Source: Bacillota bacterium
GTDB lineage: Bacteria > Bacillota > Bacilli > Alicyclobacillales > SLC66
Direction: 5' to 3'
DNA length: 11,214 nt
Assembly: GCA_021797415.1 (NCBI GenBank)
Contig: JAJZZT010000204.1
Coordinates: forward strand, 1-11,214
Part shown: positions 7,216 to 11,214 of the stretch, in pieces
How positions within the stretch are numbered: position 1 is the first letter of the stretch
How the letters are laid out: every line of letters begins with the position of its first letter
Position numbers and translations under genes: made by a program
Notes under the pieces: model-generated
Seen by the model: only the letters and a program-made list of their open reading frames with translations
Told to the model about the DNA's origin: nothing
Database searches by the model: none

Positions 7216-8121
7216 ATGCGAACCGGCAGGGCAAGGGGCGAAGGGCTGTACGGATACCTGTTTGTCGGGCCCTGGATCGTGGGGCTGCTGCTCTTTGGAT
7301 TGGGACCGATTCTTGCTTCGGGATTTCTCAGTTTCACCCATTACGATATCACCTCTCCTCCCCAATTCAATGGGCTCGCCAATTATTCTCACATGCTTCA
7401 TTCCTCGTTGTTTTGGCAATCGGTGAAGGTGACGGTCATCTACACGTTCGTGTCCGTGCCGCTGGGCATCCTGGCCGGCATCCTTCTCGCGATCATGCTC
7501 AATGCCAATATTAAGGGATTGCGGGTTCTTCGCACGGCTTACTACCTTCCGTCAGTGGTGTCGGGAGTCGCCGTGGCCGCCCTGTGGGGATGGATCTATA
7601 ATCCGGATTACGGGCCGTTAAACCAGATGCTAAACTTTCTGGGGATTCCGGGACCGCAGTGGCTGGAATCGACCACGTGGGTGCTGCCGGCGCTGATCAT
7701 CATGAGTCTGTGGTCGGTCGGCGGGAGCATGGTCATCTATCTGGCTGCCCTGCAGCAAGTACCGTCGAGTCTCTACGAGGCGGCGCGCGTGGACGGAGCC
7801 TCCCTGCTCCGGCAACACCGGTCGATTACCTTTCCCATGATCAGTCCGGTGATTTTTTTCATGCTGGTCAACGGGATCATCGGCTCTTTTCAGGTTTTTA
7901 CCCAGGCTTATATCATGACCAACGGAGGACCGGCCAACGCCAGCTATTTCTTTGTGCTGTACCTCTACAACAACGCCTTCAACTACTTCAAGATGGGGTA
8001 TGCGTCCGCCTTGGCCTGGGCCTTGTTTCTGTTTATCTTCGCCGTAACGGCGTTGCTGTTTTGGAGCGCGCGCTTCTGGGTCTACTATGAAGACGCATCG
8101 ATTTGGGGGGTGCAAAAATGA
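7216..8121 (+). CDS. ABC sugar permease, CUT1 MalF-type
   Basis: The 301-residue inner-membrane component of the sugar importer has six predicted membrane segments, beginning with GYLFVGPWIVGLLLFGLGPILASGFLSF. The following pattern (FNGLANYSHMLHSSLFWQSVKVTVIYTF) is typical of MalF/UgpA/LacF-like permeases. The cytoplasmic EAA loop that docks the ATPase is intact: EAARVDGASLLRQHRSITFPM, with the invariant Gly and the I.FP end at the right spacing. The next block, FQVFTQAYIMTNGGPANAS, is diagnostic of the family. The start ATG 7216 is chosen because GGAGGGGG (7201-7208) lies 7 bases ahead. The frame stays open upstream to 6946 but that part overlaps the binding-protein gene and hairpin and does not look like protein. 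Its stop overlaps the next start (ATGA at 8118-8121), so the two permeases are translationally coupled. No ATPase gene follows. Confidence 0.95.
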   Translation: MRTGRARGEGLYGYLFVGPWIVGLLLFGLGPILASGFLSFTHYDITSPPQFNGLANYSHMLHSSLFWQSVKVTVIYTFVSVPLGILAGILLAIMLNANIKGLRVLRTAYYLPSVVSGVAVAALWGWIYNPDYGPLNQMLNFLGIPGPQWLESTTWVLPALIIMSLWSVGGSMVIYLAALQQVPSSLYEAARVDGASLLRQHRSITFPMISPVIFFMLVNGIIGSFQVFTQAYIMTNGGPANASYFFVLYLYNNAFNYFKMGYASALAWALFLFIFAVTALLFWSARFWVYYEDASIWGVQK

Positions 8122-8948
8122 CCGCGCGCTGGAGCAGAAAGATCGCGAGGATCACGCTACACGTGGTTTTGATCGCCGGCGCCCTCGTGGCACTTTTGCC
8201 GTTTATCTGGATGATCTTTGAGGCGCTCAAGCCCAACCAGGAAATCTATTCGGCCAATTGGCTGCCCAGCCGATTCGACTGGTCCAATTTTCTGACGGGA
8301 TTCACGGTGCTGCCTTTTGGCCAATTTTTCGTGAACTCGGCCATCGTGACGATCGCCAATGTAATTTTACAAACGGCTTCGTCGACGTTTGTCGCCTACG
8401 GCTTTGCGCGGTTTCGATTTCCGGGGAGGAATCTCCTGTTCATGGTGTTGATCGCGACCATGATGGTGCCCTATTATGTGATGATCATTCCGATGTACGT
8501 GGAGTTCAATTCGCTGGGCTGGGTCAATACCCTTCTTCCCTTGATTGTTCCCGGTGTTTTTGGCAATGCGTTTTATATCTTTCTGATGCGCCAGTTTTTC
8601 TCGGCCATACCGCGGGAAATGGACGATTCCGCCAAAGTGGACGGGTGCGGGCCGCTTGCGATATTGTGGCGGATCCTACTGCCGCAATCCATGCCGGCGA
8701 TGGTGACGGTGGGAATCTTCACGTTTCTCGGCACGTGGAATGATTTTCTTAACCCGTTGATTTACCTGAACAGCATGCAGGATTACACGGTGGCCGTCGG
8801 GCTGCAGTATTTTGTGGGGCAGTATGCGAGCGAGTGGAATGTCATGATGGCCATGTCTTTGCTGGCGTTGTTGCCCTGTTTGCTGATCTTCTTTTTTGCG
8901 CAGAAGTACTTTATCCAAGGGATTGTGGTTTCGGGAGTGGACAAGTGA
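8118..8948 (+). CDS. ABC sugar permease, CUT1 MalG-type
   Basis: The 276-residue second permease subunit pairs with the preceding one. It has a short cytoplasmic N-terminus, a first membrane segment (HVVLIAGALVALLPFIWMIFEALKPNQEIY), the typical NSAIVTIANVILQTASSTFVAYGFARFRFPG stretch, and the segment MVLIATMMVPYYVMIIPMYVEFNSLGWVNTLLPLIVP. The EAA loop is present in a slightly divergent form (EMDDSAKVDGCGPLAILWRILLPQSMPA). It ends with a hydrophobic segment and FAQKYFIQGIVVSGVDK, the usual MalG-type tail, so it is complete. ATG 8118 overlaps the upstream TGA and follows a G-rich SD (8105-8110) by 7 bases. It is the last intact gene of the operon; the DNA after it is a broken cca fragment. With the binding protein it would form an importer that needs an MsmK/MalK-like ATPase made elsewhere. 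Confidence 0.95.
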   Translation: MTARWSRKIARITLHVVLIAGALVALLPFIWMIFEALKPNQEIYSANWLPSRFDWSNFLTGFTVLPFGQFFVNSAIVTIANVILQTASSTFVAYGFARFRFPGRNLLFMVLIATMMVPYYVMIIPMYVEFNSLGWVNTLLPLIVPGVFGNAFYIFLMRQFFSAIPREMDDSAKVDGCGPLAILWRILLPQSMPAMVTVGIFTFLGTWNDFLNPLIYLNSMQDYTVAVGLQYFVGQYASEWNVMMAMSLLALLPCLLIFFFAQKYFIQGIVVSGVDK

Positions 8949-8964
8949 TGATCGCGACAGTCGA

Positions 8965-9400
8965 TGGATCGTTTAATCGGACACTACGAGAACAATGTCC
9001 GACGCATCACGACCACGAACGGCTTGGCATTCCGCTTTTCCGCGCCTTGTCGAATCGGCTGGGGTGCCAAACGATTGGAAAGAGGCGGCGCTCTTTGCCA
9101 CGGAGAACCACATGAGAGTGCATCCGTTCCAGGAAATGAGAGCGATGAAATTGGTTGCTCTGCGGGAGGCGGTCAGCAAGAATTCGCTCAGTGTGGACGG
9201 CCTTGTGATGATCAGATTGATTGATGTACTCGAACGCGGTGATCCGGAGGCCGATCATCCTGCCTCGCAGGGCGTGAAGGACCTCTGGCGGCGCATGAAA
9301 AAGTCTGTGAACGGGCGGACGATTTCGTTGAACGGCGTGCAAGGCGCCGCCGTCGGGGAAACGATTCAGCAGGCGCGTGCCAGGTTTTTTGAGCATGAGT
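8965..9400 (+). pseudogene. cca: C-terminal fragment of a CCA-adding tRNA nucleotidyltransferase
   Basis: The protein that can be pieced together matches the C-terminal HD half of multifunctional Cca (the enzyme that adds or repairs CCA on tRNA 3' ends) over about 140 residues. In order these are: TLREQCPTHHDHERLGIPLFRALSNRL (Cca: LTPPELWPRHHGH..G..LVEQLCQRL), then VPNDWKEAALFATENHMRVHPF (Cca: [22 protein letters not shown]), then VDGLVMIRLIDVLERG (Cca: VEQLALTSEADVRG), and finally GRTISLNGVQGAAVGETIQQARARFF (Cca: [25 protein letters not shown]). The nucleotidyltransferase half is absent. The first block is in the frame of an ATG at 8948 that overlaps the permease stop. The rest is one frame over, and the switch maps to a G run at 9061-9064 where one G seems lost. 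The comparison is from memory of the E. coli sequence, so another HD protein is possible. It cannot be an active Cca. Confidence 0.6.
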
Positions 9401-9471
9401 GTCAGCATCCCCTATGCCGCGTTTGTCATCGCGTCCTTCGGTCTTCAGACAGTCGGTGTCTGGAATATGGC

Positions 9472-10307
9472 CTAACTGAGCCACAAAAAAGAGCAAACGA
9501 GCAAAAAAGTCACCGAGGAGTGCGATCTCAGGTTACGTGAAGTCGGAGACGGTGTGACTGTGCGCCATGCATCGTAGTCAGTCGGCGGGCGTATCAAAGG
9601 TGCTTCGATCGACTCCTCAAGAAATTGGAGATGCTTAAGCGAGCGTTGAATCGTCCGGCGGTGATGCAACGTCACCCGGCCATTGAGTGCTTGTACGAGC
9701 TCCGGAATCTTGGCACGCAGCCTTCCCAGCGCCAAATTTGCCATTTGATAGGGCTCAATCACTTCGCCGTTGACCAGCGCATCCAACATCAACCGTCCCG
9801 ACTTGCCGAATACGTCACTTATAAAGGTGGACATCTTGATGTTAGCATCCTCCAGAACCTTGAGGATGCGATTGCGTTCCGACGTTTCGTACCCCTTGAG
9901 TTTCCGGCGGTACCTGGTAAGATCCCGCAATTCGCGAATTTCACGAGGCGCCACGAAGCTGTTGGCCACTAGGCCACTGCGATGCAATTCCGCGATCCAC
10001 TGCGCGTCCTTCTTGTCGGTCTTGCGTCCAGGCAGGTTCTTGATGTGGGCGGCATTCGCCAGGGTGACCGAACAAGTCGCTTCGAGCACATTGAAGACCG
10101 GTTTCCAATATACACCTGTGCTTTCCATGGCGATTTGTGCACAACCCAGTTCGGCCAGCCAATCGGACAGCGCAAGCAAGCCCGACATGACGGTTGAGAA
10201 TTCCCGCATGAACATCTGCGGTTTTTGCTCCGGAGGTCCTTTGAGAACGCAGGCTGGTGGACATCCAACCCCGCACAACACTCCCGAACCGCGTCCAAAG
10301 CTCTCAT
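9472..10307 (-). pseudogene. IS110-family transposase, frameshifted and C-terminally truncated
   Basis: This is a DEDD (RuvC-like) transposase of an IS110-family element. The start at ATG 10307 gives MRALDAVRECCAGLDVHQ, which holds the first catalytic Asp and follows GGAAAGG. Near 10250-10256 the reading frame breaks and continues as CVLKGPPEQKPQMFMREF. The rest of the catalytic domain is in one frame: AMESTGVYWKPVF (Glu), GRKTDKKDAQWIAELHRSGL (Asp residues), SFVAPREIRELRDLTRYRRKL, then the helical SLKHLQFLEESIE. Homology stops at YDAWR (about 9562), where the C-terminal Transposase_20 domain with the catalytic Ser and the IPG motif should begin. About 150 residues are missing, and the last 30 codons or so are out-of-family sequence. 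A fusion across a deletion to the natural stop region (VSDFT, stop, in another frame near 9538) is possible. It is inactive. Confidence 0.88.
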
Positions 10308-10480
10308 CCTTTCCAAGCGGGGCACAGCCGCCTGACCCAAGGAAATTTGATGGATGTGCTCATGGCAACAGTAATTTGTGCTCAAGGCGGTTGTGGCTAG
10401 TTTAGTCCGTGGGGTCGCGCCCCATAAAGCGAACAACCTTCCTGTCCCGCTTGACTTTATCTTCGGTCATCAGAGTCGAC
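9475..10480 (-). mobile_element. Decayed IS110-family element
   Basis: The element is inferred from the transposase remnant plus the noncoding region upstream of its start. Ends are not defined, because IS110 elements lack clear terminal repeats and I see no diagnostic boundary. On the left it meets the cca fragment somewhere in 9400-9540, and on the right it must end before the GNAT start at 10506. A repeated T-rich motif (ACTTTTTTG and CTCTTTTTTG on the minus strand, about 9480-9512) lies near the downstream side and may be part of the element's end. Confidence 0.6.
10308..10480 (-). ncRNA. Possible IS110 bridge RNA region
   Basis: IS110-group elements carry a structured bridge RNA in the noncoding end just upstream of the transposase start, which is where this stretch lies. 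It contains a nested fold: an outer stem AAGG-cgg-TTGT (10384-10394) with ACAACCTT (10433-10440), having a 3-base bulge, and inside it a hairpin TGGGG / CCCCA (10410-10424, loop TCGCG). A smaller GCGG / CCGC hairpin lies near 10318-10332. The ends and loop specificities cannot be set by eye, and since the transposase is dead the RNA may be a relic. Confidence 0.4.
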
Positions 10481-10505
10481 AAGTAAATGCATACGGAACA
10501 TTTTC

Positions 10506-10853
10506 ATGATAATCTTGTGCCTCGAAGGGGCATGGGTGTTTAGTCCAGAATGGGAATCGAAAATTAGAAATTTCACATTGCATGAGTCACAAATGGGATT
10601 TTCTTTCTTGCCTAGTAAAGCTCTTGATTTCTTCTTCCAAAATCAAAATGCTCACCCTATGGTTATTCTTCTTGCCGAAGAACCTGTCGGATTTTTTGTC
10701 TTACATCGGTGTGGAGAAACTTATGATTTTACGGATAATGATAATGCGATTTGTGGCTATCCCATCAACTCAGCAGCTGTAATTAGCTTGGAGGAAATGG
10801 ATGCTTGTAGCAAGCGGTTGAACCACTCTCCCTGGAAATGCCAACGGTTGTAG
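10506..10853 (+). pseudogene. GNAT acetyltransferase, split by an IS1595 element
   Basis: The first 83 codons (to 10754) match the N-terminal third of a GNAT-family N-acetyltransferase: PEWESKIRNFTLHESQ, then LDFFFQNQNAHPMVILLAEEPVGFFVLH, the beta2-beta4 core before the acetyl-CoA site, then YDFTDNDNAI, after which family members continue with a LLRSFS-like strand. Here the reading frame instead enters the IS1595 end at 10755 and stops at 10853 with an IS-derived tail. The acetyl-CoA binding loop (Q/R-x-x-G-x-G/A) is therefore missing and the product cannot be active. ATG 10506 has a weak GGAA about 7 bases upstream. Family N-termini start only a few residues before this, so the start is either native or nearly so. 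The gene is AT-rich, like the AraC fragment at the left edge and unlike the sugar operon. Its 3' part should lie beyond the right edge, past the IS. Confidence 0.75.
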
Positions 10854-11214
10854 CGGTACGTGTACTCGTTCAAATAAGCTTGTAGGTGCTTCCCCTTAAT
10901 GCCGTGGTACGTCCCGAGCAGGAACGCCTTCGCGTTCGAGATCGCTTTGTGCAGCCATTTCATAATGATCTGGGTTGTTCTGAGGGTCGAACTTCATCGC
11001 GAGCGTCGGGCGTGCCACCGCCAGGGCTTGATAGGCTCCGAACCCATCGTGGACGATCGTCGCGTCGTCCTTCACATGATCCGTGACAAACTGGGCCAGC
11101 GTTTCCTTCTTTACGTTGTCGACCGCCTGCATGCGCAGATATCCGGGCTTCCCATCGGGGTGCAGCGACAAAGCCACCAGCGTCGGGGTCTTATTCGTGT
11201 CTCGTCCCCGCTTG
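10755..11214 (-). mobile_element. IS1595-family element, left part (continues past the window)
   Basis: The element starts at about 10755 with GGCTATCCCATCAACTCAGC, directly after GNAT codon 83, and runs off the right edge. Its end is closely related to that of the short copy at 633, and its transposase has the same orientation. The other end and any target duplication lie outside the window. Confidence 0.8.
10757..11214 (-). pseudogene. IS1595-family transposase, C-terminal half, frameshifted
   Basis: This is the DDE-type (ISXO2-like) transposase, cut at its N-terminal side by the window edge. The frame is open from the right edge: KRGRDTNKTPTLVALSLHPDGKPGYLRMQAVDNV, then VKDDATIVHDGFGAYQALA with a catalytic Asp, up to FDPQNNPDH near 10966. 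One base too many at about 10964 (GAT CAT T ATG AAA) shifts the frame. The protein then continues as MKWLHKAISNAKAFLLGTYHGIKGKHLQAYLNEYTYRYNR, the conserved end of the family, to the stop at 10757-10759. I read this as an inactivating insertion. A sequencing error or, less likely, a programmed shift cannot be excluded because no classic slippery run is seen at the spot. Confidence 0.85.

Noticed and set aside
9395..9475. Small hydrophobic ORF MSVSIPYAAFVIASFGLQTVGVWNMA
   Set aside because: There is no ribosome site, it overlaps the end of the cca fragment, and there is no recognisable family. It may be the cut start of a membrane protein, but this cannot be supported.
9007..9496. Minus-strand frames opposite the cca fragment
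   Set aside because: They match nothing, and the plus strand explains the region better.
10960..10967. Programmed frameshift in the IS1595 transposase
   Set aside because: The local sequence (ATCATTATGAAATGG on the minus strand) has no clear slippery heptamer or following stem, so a plain one-base insertion is the simpler reading.
1..11214. CRISPR array, tRNA or rRNA genes, riboswitch, tandem repeats
   Set aside because: Both strands were scanned by eye; no regularly spaced repeats, cloverleaf pattern or conserved RNA core was recognised.

Overview
The window looks like a piece of a Gram-positive (Firmicutes) chromosome, probably a Bacillales/Alicyclobacillaceae-type organism. This is an inference from strong G-rich Shine-Dalgarno sites, frequent GTG/TTG starts, about 50-60% GC in the core genes, and the mix of IS1595- and IS110-family elements. 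No rRNA, tRNA or CRISPR array was seen, so the taxon cannot be fixed from this window.

Layout. (1) Positions 1-632 hold the 3' part of an AT-rich AraC-family regulator gene whose start lies off the left edge. (2) Positions 633-1089 hold a small, twice internally deleted derivative of an IS1595-family element that has replaced the natural end of that gene. (3) Positions 1166-2026 (minus) encode a complete AraC-family regulator. It is divergent from (4), a large plus-strand carbohydrate operon: a GH2 beta-galactosidase-like enzyme (2291-5512), an extracellular sugar-binding protein (5628-7025) and two CUT1-type ABC permeases (7216-8121 and 8118-8948). (5) About 8965-9400 is a broken C-terminal piece of a CCA-adding tRNA nucleotidyltransferase. 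(6) About 9475-10480 is a decayed IS110-family element with a truncated, frameshifted transposase and a structured upstream region that may encode a bridge RNA. (7) Positions 10506-10754 are the 5' third of an AT-rich GNAT acetyltransferase gene. (8) Positions 10755 to the right edge hold a second, longer IS1595-family element that splits the GNAT gene.

How the genes work together (inference from family knowledge and order): the binding protein captures an oligosaccharide outside the cell and the two permeases carry it across the membrane. The GH2 enzyme, which has no signal peptide, hydrolyses it in the cytoplasm. The divergent AraC protein probably senses the sugar and controls the operon from the 2027-2290 intergenic region. 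No ABC ATPase is present, so the transporter must borrow one encoded elsewhere.

The core operon is an ordinary CUT1/GH2 locus. The unusual features are: an AT-rich patch inside the GH2 gene covering the active site, a perfect anti-SD match with a six-codon ORF and hairpin ahead of the binding-protein gene, a binding protein without a lipobox cysteine, related IS1595 elements in the same orientation at both edges, the cca remnant, and the possible IS110 bridge RNA. I did not find convincing evidence of a wholly new system.
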